Counted from the stretch's first letter, positions 33,380 to 42,651 are shown. The stretch: DNA of 64,000 nt from Oscillospiraceae bacterium (GCA_030539275.1 JAUNSK010000014.1:39934-103933); one strand, 5' to 3'. Numbers and translations: made by a program. Notes: generated by a model from the letters alone, not told the origin.

Positions 33380-34960
33380 TTATAAGCTGTCATTTATGCC
33401 AAGAAGATAGTCTCTGAGAAGAATTATGTCTGCAGCAGTTACTGAACCGTCACCGTTTACATCAGCTGCAAGTGTCGCTGCTTTGGAGTCAAATTTGCCT
33501 AAAACTCCTGATATCTGCAGACAGAAATCAAGAATATTTATCTTACCGTCTGAGTTAATATCTCCAGGGGTAAAATCAACAGTTTCACCTTCAAACTGCC
33601 ACCAGTCTATGTTATAAAGATAACTGCTGCCGCCTGTGAAAACGAAGTAAAGATCATGTTCTCCCTCGGCTCCGCTTACAGCACAGCTTACAGTCTGATA
33701 GTCCTGCCATCCTCCTGTAACAGGCACTTCACATGAACCTATCAGTTTTCCGTCCTTACTGTCAAGATGCATCTCTATCTTTCCGCCGCTTCCGTCAGAA
33801 GCTGTACTTGCCTTGAAGGACTTTGCTCCTTCTTTGAAGTCAACGCCTTTTACCATTACATAGTCGCCGTTCTCAATAAATGAAACATTAACTCCTCCTT
33901 GGGAACAGGCTTCTGTTTTGACGCCTTCACTCCAGCATATTGTTTCTGCTTCTGTTTTTTTGTATGGATCTAAGGCTTCAAGCTGTGCAGGACCTTCCTT
34001 TGTGCATTTTATTTCATTGAATGTTCCATCAGCATTATAAGTAAACTCTTCTACACAGGTACTTCTGTCAAAAATACCGCCGCCTTTAAGAGCTGTATTA
34101 TGATAAAAGAAATATGAATGTCCTTTATAGTCAGCAACGCCGCTGTGATTTGTAAAATTGCCGGGTTGTGGAGGCATAATAACGCCCCTGTATGTCCATG
34201 GTCCGGTAGGGGAAGGTGCTGTTGAATATCTTATATCCTCTGAACTGTTTCCGGGACCGAAAGCTGAATAAATAAGATAATACAGACTACCTCTTTTATA
34301 GAACCATGGTCCTTCACCGTAAGATGATCCGGTATTACGTGATGTCGGACCGAATGCTTCCGCTGTCATATTGAATGACTGTACAGGACCATCTAAGGAG
34401 ATCATGTCTTCATTGAGTTTTGCATAGTAACATTTAGGATTGCCCCACATTAACCACGCCTGACCGTCATCATCAATAAACACAGTCGGATCTATATAAT
34501 CCCAGTTTGGTCCGGCCAGAGGCTTGCCTATGGCATCCTTGAATGGTCCGGTCGGTGAGTCAGCAACTGCTACGCCTATACCTCTTCCGCCGCCTGATTT
34601 ATTCTCAAGTGTAACATAATAATAGAACTTTCCGTTTCGTTGCGTGCACTGAGCTGCCCAGGCAGAATCTTCTTTGCCCCACGTAAATGAATTCCATGAA
34701 AGGAGCATTCCGTGATCTGTCCAGTTCTGCATATCTGTAGTTGAATAACAGTGCCAGTCCGGCATGTAGTAGAAATCAGCGTTATCTTTATCACGTCCTG
34801 TATAGCAGTACATAACCCCATCATAGACCATAGGTGCGGGATCTGTTGAGTAAATGGTCTGAACCATAGGATTTGCTGCTTTACATATCATTGCTGAAGA
34901 ACTTGTTATAGCTGATACTGCCATTATAACTGAAGAAACATACAAAACTATCTTTTTCAT
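33380..34960 (-). CDS. Cellulosomal GH43 glycoside hydrolase with CBM6 and dockerin
   Basis: A 526-residue secreted enzyme with a signal peptide (1-~28). The five-bladed propeller GH43 domain (~32-330) has the expected catalytic base Asp40 (STDPAPM), pKa modulator Asp157 (WDYIDPTV) and general acid Glu216 (YGEGPWF). A CBM6 module (~335-457) has the typical opening KTEAETICWSEG and closing YNIDWWQFE. The dockerin (~466-521) has two calcium loops, DINSDGKINILD and DVNGDGSVTAAD. It probably removes arabinose or xylose units from xylan or arabinan; specificity cannot be fixed from sequence. It is transcribed leftward, alone, with GGAGG ahead of its start. Confidence 0.93.
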   Translation of the reverse strand: MKKIVLYVSSVIMAVSAITSSSAMICKAANPMVQTIYSTDPAPMVYDGVMYCYTGRDKDNADFYYMPDWHCYSTTDMQNWTDHGMLLSWNSFTWGKEDSAWAAQCTQRNGKFYYYVTLENKSGGGRGIGVAVADSPTGPFKDAIGKPLAGPNWDYIDPTVFIDDDGQAWLMWGNPKCYYAKLNEDMISLDGPVQSFNMTAEAFGPTSRNTGSSYGEGPWFYKRGSLYYLIYSAFGPGNSSEDIRYSTAPSPTGPWTYRGVIMPPQPGNFTNHSGVADYKGHSYFFYHNTALKGGGIFDRSTCVEEFTYNADGTFNEIKCTKEGPAQLEALDPYKKTEAETICWSEGVKTEACSQGGVNVSFIENGDYVMVKGVDFKEGAKSFKASTASDGSGGKIEMHLDSKDGKLIGSCEVPVTGGWQDYQTVSCAVSGAEGEHDLYFVFTGGSSYLYNIDWWQFEGETVDFTPGDINSDGKINILDFCLQISGVLGKFDSKAATLAADVNGDGSVTAADIILLRDYLLGINDSL

Positions 34961-35209
34961 TTTTCTTTCCTCCTCAAAAATATAATAATGTACTCATTTA
35001 ACAAAACTATCTCTCTATACTTAAGTAATATTATCATATTTTAACAATAACAGGCAACCTACAAAATACATATTTAGTGGAGAAAATGAATGTAACAATA
35101 GTAATTAAAATAACTTAGTGGCACTGGTTTGACGTAGATTTTTAATCCTTGTGATGTGGCGGGGAAGCAGCAGCGCAAACTAAAATTAAAATACGTATGC
35201 TGTGTCTGA
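34961..35209. other. Divergent intergenic region
   Basis: Promoter region for the leftward GH43 gene and the rightward small gene. On the minus strand a TTGCCT...TAATAT pair (~35025-35060) could serve GH43. No gene or clear operator is seen. Confidence 0.4.
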
Positions 35210-35239
35210 TTGACGTGATCAAAGGTTCAGTGGTATAAT
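35210..35239 (+). promoter_or_regulatory. Promoter
   Basis: TTGACG, 18-bp spacer, TATAAT, 37 bp before ATG 35276. Confidence 0.65.
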
Positions 35240-35275
35240 TTATGTATATAAATAAAACATTGTGGAGGTATGAAA

Positions 35276-35482
35276 ATGTTTGAAGAATTATTAAACTGTA
35301 CACCTGAGGACCTGCAGGAAAAAGCAGAGAGAATATCGATGACGGTAGATGAAGAGAATGCAGAGACATTTATCAGAACTTTATTCAGTCGTGTAACGGA
35401 ATTATCTGATGAACAGGAAAAAGAGCTTCATAAACTGGGAAGGAAAGTCCGCAAGAAGTTCCACATGAAGCCTATACACTAG
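35276..35482 (+). CDS. Small hypothetical protein
   Basis: A 68-residue, mostly helical protein (MFEELLNCTPEDLQEKAERI, basic C-terminal tail KVRKKFHMKPIH). No family is recognised. GGAGG lies seven bases before ATG 35276; the in-frame ATG at 35270 is too close to the box. It has its own promoter and precedes a GNAT gene by ~80 bp, so the two may share a transcript. Confidence 0.6.
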   Translation: MFEELLNCTPEDLQEKAERISMTVDEENAETFIRTLFSRVTELSDEQEKELHKLGRKVRKKFHMKPIH

Positions 35483-35561
35483 TGATAGATCTATAAAGCA
35501 GATCCGGACTTGAATTTACTGACATATTAATAATAATTTTTTAAGCGGAGGACCAATACAG

Positions 35562-35981
35562 ATGAAAATAAAAACATACTCCTTTCTTCCGGATGAAGCA
35601 GTAACCATCAGGACTGCAGTGTTCATGGAGGAGCAGGGCTTTCAAAATGAATTTGATGAAACAGATAACCATGCATTTCATCTTGTAGCATACAGTGAAA
35701 ATGATGAGCCTGTTGCTGTGTGCAGGATCTATGAATCTGAAAAAGGAGCATTTGTCTTCGGGCGCCTGGCAGTAGTCAAAGAGTTCCGGGGCAAAAAAGT
35801 CGGTTCGAGATTAATAACGCAAGCCGAAAGAGTTGTTTCTGATAATGGCGGTAAATCTCTTATCCTTCATGCTCAGTGCAGAGCAAAAGGCTTTTACAGT
35901 AAACTTGGATACTGTACTGTCGGCGAACAGGACGAGGATGAAGGATGTCCGCATATATGGATGAAGAAAACTTTAATATAA
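35562..35981 (+). CDS. GNAT-family N-acetyltransferase (ElaA-like)
   Basis: A 139-residue acetyltransferase of the ElaA-like type. The opening IRTAVFMEEQGFQNEFDETDN (R--VF--EQ----E-D--D) is diagnostic. Motif A is FGRLAVVKEFRGKKVGSRLI, with RGKKVG as the acetyl-CoA loop. The tail is AKGFYSKLGYCTVGEQDEDEGCPHIWMKK, with Phe-Tyr and the E--CPH-WM end of the group. The substrate is unknown. GGAGGA precedes ATG 35562; a strong terminator follows. Confidence 0.87.
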   Translation: MKIKTYSFLPDEAVTIRTAVFMEEQGFQNEFDETDNHAFHLVAYSENDEPVAVCRIYESEKGAFVFGRLAVVKEFRGKKVGSRLITQAERVVSDNGGKSLILHAQCRAKGFYSKLGYCTVGEQDEDEGCPHIWMKKTLI

Positions 35982-35990
35982 AATACATGC

Positions 35991-36038
35991 AAAATAAATG
36001 GTGTTGTGCAGGCATATGCGCAACACCATTTATTTTTG
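35991..36038 (+). terminator. Strong intrinsic terminator
   Basis: A perfect 16-bp stem (35991-36006 with 36021-36036), T-rich tail, 10 bp after the GNAT stop. Confidence 0.85.
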
Positions 36039-36204
36039 CTTTATTCATAAAGATATATCTTAAATTCCTTATCATCTCATTTCTTACATTTTTTACATAG
36101 GGTAGAATTATGCAACAAAAATACTGTAAAAATTTAAATTATTGTATACATTTGTATATTTTTTTGGTATAATATTATAGATAATTTATCCGGAGGTGAA
36201 AATT

Positions 36205-36783
36205 TTGAAAAAATTTCTTGACCGATTACTTGAATCTATGAGCGAATATGGTATTGTCAACGATGAAGATAGTTATGATATTGTCAGGTATGGAGCAGAG
36301 ATGTTTATTATGAAAATAATTTTTTTACTCGCTACAATACTTGTGGGTATCATTACTCACAGCCTGATGGAAATAACAATTTTCATGATCGTCTTTCAGC
36401 CGCTGCGAACGTATGGCGGCGGTTACCATTCCAAAACTAAGATGAGGTGCTTTATATCTTCTGTGCTGTTGATGTTTCTGGTTGTATTTTCAGGCAAGGT
36501 GATGCCAGAAAAAATATTACCGGTTCTATCGGTGGCATCCGTACTGATAGGTGGGACTGTTATTTTTTTTCTCGCTCCTATAGGAACCCCAAACAAACCC
36601 CTTGATGAAGTAGAAAAGATCGTCTACAGAAAAAGAACAAGGTTGATCTTAACTGCAATTATTGCAGCCGGTATAATCATACTTGCATTACACAGATATA
36701 ACTGGCTTTTTATGATTGCCCTGGGATTACTGGCAGTAAGTCTGCTGTTGATATTAGGTAAGTTTATTTGTGAAGATGAATAA
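36205..36783 (+). CDS. agrB: AgrB-like peptide-processing membrane protease
   Basis: A 192-residue integral membrane cysteine protease that cuts and cyclises AgrD-type pheromone precursors. The catalytic pair is present: His75 in RTYGGGYHSKT and Cys82 in MRCFISS, at nearly the positions of Staphylococcus AgrB (His77, Cys84). About five hydrophobic spans follow a short amphipathic N-terminus (KKFLDRLLESM). TTG 36205 is chosen as start because GGAGGTG ends just before it and overlaps the in-frame GTG at 36196. A -10 TATAAT (36168-36173) precedes it. Downstream are the LytTR regulator and, after its own promoter, the precursor gene at 37843. Confidence 0.92.
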   Translation: MKKFLDRLLESMSEYGIVNDEDSYDIVRYGAEMFIMKIIFLLATILVGIITHSLMEITIFMIVFQPLRTYGGGYHSKTKMRCFISSVLLMFLVVFSGKVMPEKILPVLSVASVLIGGTVIFFLAPIGTPNKPLDEVEKIVYRKRTRLILTAIIAAGIIILALHRYNWLFMIALGLLAVSLLLILGKFICEDE

Positions 36784-36812
36784 CTAAAGTGAACAGGGAT
36801 GTGGATAGTGAT

Positions 36813-37523
36813 ATGATACGAATTGCAATTTGTGACTATGAAAGAGAGACTGTTAAGAAAATTGAAAATACAGTTCATGATTATCAGTATAAATTACGGT
36901 CTCAGTTTGAAATACATACTTTTCTTGACAGCAGGGATCTGATCAGTTGTCATTGTAAATTTGACTTAATATTTCTTGACATAGAAATGCCCGATATAGA
37001 CGGGATCAAAGCGGCAAAGAAAATAAGGGAAAAGGACAAGAAGGTAAAACTAGTGTATGCAGCTGACCATTCAGAGTATGCTGTAAATGCATTTACAGTT
37101 CATCCGTTTGATTTTGCTGTAAAGCCCCTTGATCCACCAAAAATCAGGGCAATTCTTGATGAATACATAAAATATACAGTACAGCAGGATGAAGAGAAAA
37201 AAGTAACACTGAAAACCTCAGGCGGTACTATAGTTTTTAGTTTAGGCGACATAATTGCGTTTGAGTATATTGATAACAGACGTATTTTAGTGCATACGAC
37301 AAGTAAAAGTGAAGAGATACGAGGCAGCATATCTGAAATACTTCAGACTATTAATTGCGAATATTTCGTCTCACCGCACAGAAGTTTCATTGTTAATCTA
37401 CGGGAAGTTAATAAAATAGACGATTATATAATCTATATGAGCAATGGCCTGCAGATACCGGCAGCTCAGAAGCGACTGAAAGAATTTCAGAACATGCTGA
37501 ACTCATATATTTCAGATAATTAA
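36813..37523 (+). CDS. LytTR-family response regulator (AgrA-like)
   Basis: A 236-residue regulator. The receiver has Asp56 in LIFLDIEMPDIDG as phosphoacceptor and Lys104 in FAVKPLD; the acidic pocket reads CDYE. The LytTR DNA-binding domain (~130-232) contains GDIIAFEYIDNRRILVHT, ISEILQTINCEYFVSPHRSFIVNL and NGLQIPAAQKRLKEFQ. ATG 36813 is preferred to GTG 36789. It lies 29 bp after agrB. No sensor kinase gene lies between here and the AgrD gene, so its kinase must be elsewhere or it acts without one. It is the likely activator at the repeats ahead of agrD. Confidence 0.92.
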   Translation: MIRIAICDYERETVKKIENTVHDYQYKLRSQFEIHTFLDSRDLISCHCKFDLIFLDIEMPDIDGIKAAKKIREKDKKVKLVYAADHSEYAVNAFTVHPFDFAVKPLDPPKIRAILDEYIKYTVQQDEEKKVTLKTSGGTIVFSLGDIIAFEYIDNRRILVHTTSKSEEIRGSISEILQTINCEYFVSPHRSFIVNLREVNKIDDYIIYMSNGLQIPAAQKRLKEFQNMLNSYISDN

Positions 37524-37730
37524 GATGCTTACCAGTTCATAACATCATCAGGCGGCATATATTTAAATGTTTTAACGCAATTATTACAGTTACTGCATAA
37601 CTAGTATTTGTTTATATATTTTGCATATTTAAGTATACTTCAACATATTTATCTATTTATTTCACAATAATTTTTCTCAATTTTTTGAAATAATATAAAA
37701 TAATCTATTTAATTAATAAAAATTCACGGC

Positions 37731-37795
37731 ATTTAATGCAAAAAGCTGTTGTTTAGTGCAAACCCATTGACTTTTGATCCATAACGCAATATTAT
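37731..37795 (+). promoter_or_regulatory. agrD promoter with direct repeats (probable LytTR site)
   Basis: Two near-identical 10-mers, ATTTAATGCA (37731-37740) and GTTTAGTGCA (37751-37760), lie exactly 20 bp apart. They end just before the -35 TTGACT (37767-37772), which is followed by a 17-bp spacer and -10 TATTAT (37790-37795). LytTR regulators bind paired direct repeats about two helical turns apart immediately upstream of -35 boxes. Confidence 0.65.
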
Positions 37796-37842
37796 GGGAT
37801 TGTTGGAAAAACCAATTATACAAAATATGAGGAGGACTAATT

Positions 37843-37992
37843 ATGAAAAAGTCAACAATCAAATCAAACGCATTAAAGGCAATGGCAGCTGTATCTGCAA
37901 AGTCAGCTGAAAAGAATTCAAACTCAGCTTGCTTCTGGTTCCTTGGTCAGCCTAAACAGCCAAAGGCAGTTAAGAAACTGAGAAAATTCTAA
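37843..37992 (+). CDS. agrD: AgrD-like cyclic autoinducer peptide precursor
   Basis: A 49-residue gene with a strong GGAGGA ribosome binding site. The N-terminal ~24 residues form a Lys-rich amphipathic helix (membrane anchor). The core is NSACFWFL followed by the recognition tail GQPKQPKAVKKLRKF. By alignment with AgrD proteins (ring, then x-x-P-x-x-P), Cys30 and Leu34 would close a five-residue thiolactone, Cys-Phe-Trp-Phe-Leu, much like the Clostridium perfringens CLWFT ring. The tail is basic where staphylococcal tails are acidic. AgrB (36205) is the matching processor. It has its own promoter at 37767 and a terminator at 38131. Confidence 0.9.
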   Translation: MKKSTIKSNALKAMAAVSAKSAEKNSNSACFWFLGQPKQPKAVKKLRKF

Positions 37993-38130
37993 TAGGAATA
38001 CGAGTAAGGAAAATTCATATTTTTCTGAAAAATGACTTGCAGGGGTTGAATGCATCAGCAATGATTTGATCAAAGCTTCTTTCAATTTCGATGCTTACGT
38101 CACACAAACGATTACATATTTCTATGAATT

Positions 38131-38193
38131 AATAATCCCCTTATAGTTGACACCTGATAAAAAGTTTCAGGACAACAATAAGGGGATTATTCT
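38131..38193. terminator. Bidirectional intrinsic terminator
   Basis: A perfect 14-bp stem (38131-38144 with 38178-38191) around a partly paired loop, ~140 bp after agrD and 43 bp from the convergent regulator stop. The region 37993-38130 has no gene I can see. Confidence 0.75.
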
Positions 38194-38235
38194 ATACCAG
38201 TGAAAATTGGATTCGTCAGGATATTTATATAGCAT

Positions 38236-40410
38236 TTATGTTTTCATCAGATCTCTGTAATGCTTCGCCGTGATCCCTACACTTGCAGTGAACTGTCTCT
38301 GAAAATACTTGTGATCGAGAAAACCGCATTTTTCTGCAGTATCAGTAAGGCTCATCGATGTGACCGCAAGATAGTATTTTGCTTTTGAAATACGTGCATT
38401 TATACAGTCCTGATGAAAACTGATACCAAAACATTTTTTATACATAACTCTCATGCTGTTCAGATTTCCGGTATACAGTTTCATAAGACCATCCCCGAAT
38501 GTAAGTTCCGGACAGGTATAGATACTGTTGCGAAGTGTAAGCATTTCATTATAATGAGGCATAGAATAATTAATTTCCAAATGATGCTTGTACGACTTTG
38601 CTCTGTTAAGGCATGTATCAAATAAAGATTCAAAGTCAAGGTCTGAGCACAATTCACCTGTACAGAAAACAGAATTTATGCCGAATAGGTCCATATATTC
38701 TTTATGCTGGATCATTATTGAAATAAGTGTACTGCACAACAGCTCAATGCCGGCATTGCTCTGTACAATGCATACAAAAGTATGATCGCCCATATATCCG
38801 CAGATATCATTGCACCCGCAGAATTCCTGTACTGCTTTTGATGCACTTATCAGTGCCTTTACCTTCTGATCGACCTCGCTGGTAAATGATGATGTAACAT
38901 TTATACAGACACGAAGTATGATAAAGCAAAGAGCTTTACTGTCATTAACGACTACATTTTTATAAGCATGACGTATCCCGTTTCTGTTTAACATGCCTGT
39001 AAGTGTATCTCTGGAATTTGAAAGGTCCTGACAGCTTAACAGATACTTGATATCATTTTTCATTCTAAGAAACTCAAGGCATGTAGATACTGATTTTGTC
39101 CATGTCCTGAAAGCTTCATCATAGCTGTCAGGTTTGTTATATCTGAGGACCAGATGTCCGAAAAGCCTTGTACCGAAAAAAACAGGTGTAAAGTAATATA
39201 CTGCAGGATGTTCTTCTCTGTGGAATATGGCTGCAAAATCATATTTGTGTGCTTCAAAAGAACAGCTATCTGGCAATGGAATAATGTTTCTGCACGAAAT
39301 GAGAGAAGATGCAGGATTGATATCATACCAGTCTATATACAGACACAGGTATACAGACTGGACATTTCTGATCATCCACTGAAATTCACCCATGATAGCA
39401 GCAAATTCATCAGGATTTTTCGCAGCAGTTAGTTTCTGCTCCATTGTGCTGAACACAACATAACGTTCATAGTCCTTCATATCAAGTTCATTCTCAAGCT
39501 GATCATATGTGACCCCCGCATCAGCATGACAGTGACAGCTCTCGCCGCAGATAAGCTCCCCGGGAGGAGAATTGATATCCGGCAACTGGGTATTGTTAAG
39601 CAGGCTATTGATCAGCATTACTGCTTTTTTACCCAATGATCTGCGGTTTCGCCTGTAAACGGTAAGAAGAGGAGAGAAGAATATACGGCGTTCAGATAAT
39701 TCATATGCCACAACAGCAACATCATCAGGAACTTTTATATTACTATGTTTGAATGTTCTGAGCATTCCAAACGCCATGCGGTCATTTGCACAGACGATCG
39801 CTTCCGGCAATTCCAGTTCTCCGCTTATATATCGATTCGCAAGATTTTCTCCGGAAGTCAGCCAGAAATCACCGTAGAAATAATTATTATCTTCCGGAAA
39901 AAGTCCATGCCTGATCAGAGATTTTCTGTAGCCTTCCAGACGATTTTCTGATATCTGATTTTTCTTCGGTCCGGTAAGAATATCGATCTTAGAAAATTTA
40001 TGTACTTCAATCAGATGATTAGTCAATAACTCGAGATCATAACAATCATTTGTATTTATACAGAAAAAAGCCGGGTTGCTGAAATCCGGAAGCTGTTCAC
40101 CAACGAGTATCACAGGAGTATTCTTCTTCATGATCAGTTTAGAAATATACTTTATCAGCGAGTGGCTTACAAATGCCTCTGAATCCAGTATTACTGCAGC
40201 GATCTGATCCGAGAGTATCAGATCAAATATCCTTTGTTCGCATATGAGATTCTCATTTTCCTGACTCATATTATATATGTTTGAAAACACAGCAGTATCA
40301 TATCCAAATGCCTTTGCCTGCTCAATAATACCAAGCATCAATTCCTTTTGAGCAGACTGACTGGCAACAGCAGTTATAACAGCAACAATTGGTCGTCCTG
40401 AGTTGTCCAT
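38236..40410 (-). CDS. LacI-like sensor / degenerate GGDEF / AraC transcriptional regulator
   Basis: A 724-residue cytoplasmic regulator. The N-terminal ~290 residues follow a LacI-type periplasmic-binding-protein fold (IVAVITAV, AIVCANDRMAFGMLRTF, VPDDVAVVAYE) without a LacI helix-turn-helix. A middle ~190 residues of unknown fold leads into a GGDEF-like domain that starts DTLTGMLNRNGI but has MGDHTFV where GGDEF should be, so it is probably catalytically dead. The C-terminal ~80 residues are an AraC helix-turn-helix pair (ISKAKYYLAVTSMSLTDTAEKCGF, YFQRQF). AAGGAG precedes ATG (complement 40410). It lies divergent from the GH30 gene and is a paralogue of the protein at 43874. Confidence 0.85.
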   Translation of the reverse strand: MDNSGRPIVAVITAVASQSAQKELMLGIIEQAKAFGYDTAVFSNIYNMSQENENLICEQRIFDLILSDQIAAVILDSEAFVSHSLIKYISKLIMKKNTPVILVGEQLPDFSNPAFFCINTNDCYDLELLTNHLIEVHKFSKIDILTGPKKNQISENRLEGYRKSLIRHGLFPEDNNYFYGDFWLTSGENLANRYISGELELPEAIVCANDRMAFGMLRTFKHSNIKVPDDVAVVAYELSERRIFFSPLLTVYRRNRRSLGKKAVMLINSLLNNTQLPDINSPPGELICGESCHCHADAGVTYDQLENELDMKDYERYVVFSTMEQKLTAAKNPDEFAAIMGEFQWMIRNVQSVYLCLYIDWYDINPASSLISCRNIIPLPDSCSFEAHKYDFAAIFHREEHPAVYYFTPVFFGTRLFGHLVLRYNKPDSYDEAFRTWTKSVSTCLEFLRMKNDIKYLLSCQDLSNSRDTLTGMLNRNGIRHAYKNVVVNDSKALCFIILRVCINVTSSFTSEVDQKVKALISASKAVQEFCGCNDICGYMGDHTFVCIVQSNAGIELLCSTLISIMIQHKEYMDLFGINSVFCTGELCSDLDFESLFDTCLNRAKSYKHHLEINYSMPHYNEMLTLRNSIYTCPELTFGDGLMKLYTGNLNSMRVMYKKCFGISFHQDCINARISKAKYYLAVTSMSLTDTAEKCGFLDHKYFQRQFTASVGITAKHYRDLMKT

Positions 40411-40443
40411 AATGAGATTCTCCTTTATAAATTTATATATATA

Positions 40444-40472
40444 ATTATAAACAATTATTGTATTAAAATCAA
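40444..40472 (-). promoter_or_regulatory. Promoter of the sensor-AraC regulator
   Basis: Read on the minus strand: TTGATT (40472-40467), 17-bp spacer, TATAAT (40449-40444). Confidence 0.6.
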
Positions 40473-40535
40473 TTATATTATTCAAAAATTGCTATACATT
40501 ATATCACATTGTCCACCTTTATATCATTTTATGGG

Positions 40536-40564
40536 TTTACATAATATGAATTATATGCTATATT
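40536..40564 (+). promoter_or_regulatory. Promoter of the GH30 gene
   Basis: TTTACA, 17-bp spacer, TATATT, ~55 bp before ATG 40618. The regulator promoter diverges from it ~60 bp away, so one bound regulator could affect both. Confidence 0.6.
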
Positions 40565-40617
40565 TTATACAATAAAAGTGTTATGATTTTAAATAACAAA
40601 TTAGGAGGAATTCGTAT

Positions 40618-42651
40618 ATGAAAACGATTAAGGCAGTCAAATCCCTCATTGCTGGTCTGACTGCGGGTGTTATGTTATGTTCAGCATCTGCTGCAATACC
40701 TGACTTAAATATGGAAGTTAAAGCAGCTAGTGTATGTTCAGTAAATACTGATAAGACATATCAGATGATCCGTGGCTTTGGCGGCATGAACCTTCCTGAA
40801 TGGATCTCACAGGGTGACCTGACAGATGCACAGAGACAGAAAGCTTTTGGTAACGGAGCAGATGAACTTGGTCTTACAGTTCTGCGTATCTACGTCAGTG
40901 ATGACAAAAATTCATGGAGTCGTGCTGTTCCGACGGCAAAATATGCACAAAAGATGGGTGCAACTGTCTTTGCAACACCGTGGAATCCGCCTTCAAGCAT
41001 ACGCCAGAATGGAACCGGTGGTGCAAGAGGAGGTAAATATCATCTTCCAAGCAATCAATATTCCGCTTATGTTCAGCATCTGAATGATTATTACAACTAT
41101 ATGAAAAACAATGGAGTAGATCTTTATTCGATCTCAATTCAGAACGAACCTGATTATTCAATGGACTGGACGGCATGGTCATCAGACGAAGCAACAACTT
41201 TCCTTGCCAATTACGGTGATCAGCTTCAGTTCCGTGTTATGTCTCCTGAGACATTCCAGTATACCAATAAGGATTATTACACAAAGATCCTGAACAATTC
41301 GAAAGCTTTCGCAAATACTGATGTATTCGGTACTCATTTCTATGGAACACTCAGATCACAGATGGATTTTGCGCAGCTTGAAGCATCAGGCAAAGAGATA
41401 TGGATGACAGAAGTCTATGTTCCGAACTCTGATGCTGATTCTGCCAACAGATGGCCTGAAGCAGTTAAGGTTGGTGTAAATATACATAACGGTCTCGTTG
41501 TTGGTAATATGAGTGCATACACATGGTGGTATATCCGCAGAAGCTACGGTCTTATGACTGAAGACGGAAAGATATCAAAGCGCGGTTACTGCATGGCTCA
41601 GTATTCAAAGTATGTACGTCCCGGTGATGTACGTATTGATGTCACAGAGCAGCCTGCAACTGACGTATATGTTTCAGCTTATAAGCACAGCGATAAACAG
41701 ATCGAGATCGTTGCAGTAAATGCCAGCGACACAGGCTATTCACAGCAGTTCTCTGTCGGCAACAGAACGATCACAGATATAGACAGATACAGAACCTCTT
41801 CTAACGAAAATATTGCTGCAACAAATGATCTGGATCATGAAGCTTCTACATTCTGGGCACAGCTTCCTGCACAGAGCGTTTCAACTTTTGTTATTTCACT
41901 TGAAAGTGACGGCAAGGATGTTCCTTCCGGTCCTGATACTCCTAAGGCTGATGAGCCGGATGAAAACGGATATTACTTCCACGACACATTTGAAGGCGAT
42001 GTATCATCATGGGAGGCAAGAGGTTCTTCTGAAATATTACTCAGCGGAAGATCACCATATAAGGATGCAGAAGCACTTCTCGTACAGAACCGTGAAAGCG
42101 CATGGAACGGTGCACAGAAAGCACTCAACGGCCTTACCTTTGAAGCAGGCAAGGAATACAGCTTCAGCGCATGTGTTCAGAATCTGGATGGAGCTGATTC
42201 ACAGAACTTCATGCTTTCACTTCAGTACACGCTGGACGGGGAGACCAAATATGATCACATTGCACAGGCAACTGCGATAAAGGGTCATTATGTACAGCTC
42301 GCAAATCCTTCCTATAAGATTCCTGCGGGTGCATCATCCCCTGTACTGTATATTGAAACTGAATCAGGAACTGACAATTTCTATATTGACGAGGTTATCG
42401 GGGCAGTAAAGGGTACTAAAATCGACGGTCCTTCAGCTGTAAATGTTACTTTAGGTGATATCAACAGTGACGGTTTTATAAATATTGCAGATCTTGTGCT
42501 TTGCAAGAACGTAATTCTCACAGCAGAAACAGCAGATGCTGTAGCAAAAGTCGCTGCTGATGTAGATAAAAACGGACAAAATAATGCTGCAGATTTAGTA
42601 CTGATGCAGAAATACCTTTTCGGTATCATTGACACTTTCCCGGCAGCATAA
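40618..42651 (+). CDS. Cellulosomal GH30 (subfamily 8-like) glucuronoxylanase with CBM22 and dockerin
   Basis: A 677-residue secreted enzyme with a signal peptide (1-~37). The GH30 barrel plus beta side domain (~40-428) has the acid/base Glu177 in SIQNEPDY and the nucleophile Glu265 in IWMTEVYV. The sequence WWYIRRSYG (303-311) carries the Arg that binds the methylglucuronic acid side chain in subfamily 8 xylanases, so it should cut glucuronoxylan at positions set by that branch. A CBM22 (~451-598) and a type I dockerin (613-669) follow. GGAGG precedes ATG 40618. It is divergent from the sensor-AraC regulator at 38236. Confidence 0.93.
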   Translation: MKTIKAVKSLIAGLTAGVMLCSASAAIPDLNMEVKAASVCSVNTDKTYQMIRGFGGMNLPEWISQGDLTDAQRQKAFGNGADELGLTVLRIYVSDDKNSWSRAVPTAKYAQKMGATVFATPWNPPSSIRQNGTGGARGGKYHLPSNQYSAYVQHLNDYYNYMKNNGVDLYSISIQNEPDYSMDWTAWSSDEATTFLANYGDQLQFRVMSPETFQYTNKDYYTKILNNSKAFANTDVFGTHFYGTLRSQMDFAQLEASGKEIWMTEVYVPNSDADSANRWPEAVKVGVNIHNGLVVGNMSAYTWWYIRRSYGLMTEDGKISKRGYCMAQYSKYVRPGDVRIDVTEQPATDVYVSAYKHSDKQIEIVAVNASDTGYSQQFSVGNRTITDIDRYRTSSNENIAATNDLDHEASTFWAQLPAQSVSTFVISLESDGKDVPSGPDTPKADEPDENGYYFHDTFEGDVSSWEARGSSEILLSGRSPYKDAEALLVQNRESAWNGAQKALNGLTFEAGKEYSFSACVQNLDGADSQNFMLSLQYTLDGETKYDHIAQATAIKGHYVQLANPSYKIPAGASSPVLYIETESGTDNFYIDEVIGAVKGTKIDGPSAVNVTLGDINSDGFINIADLVLCKNVILTAETADAVAKVAADVDKNGQNNAADLVLMQKYLFGIIDTFPAA

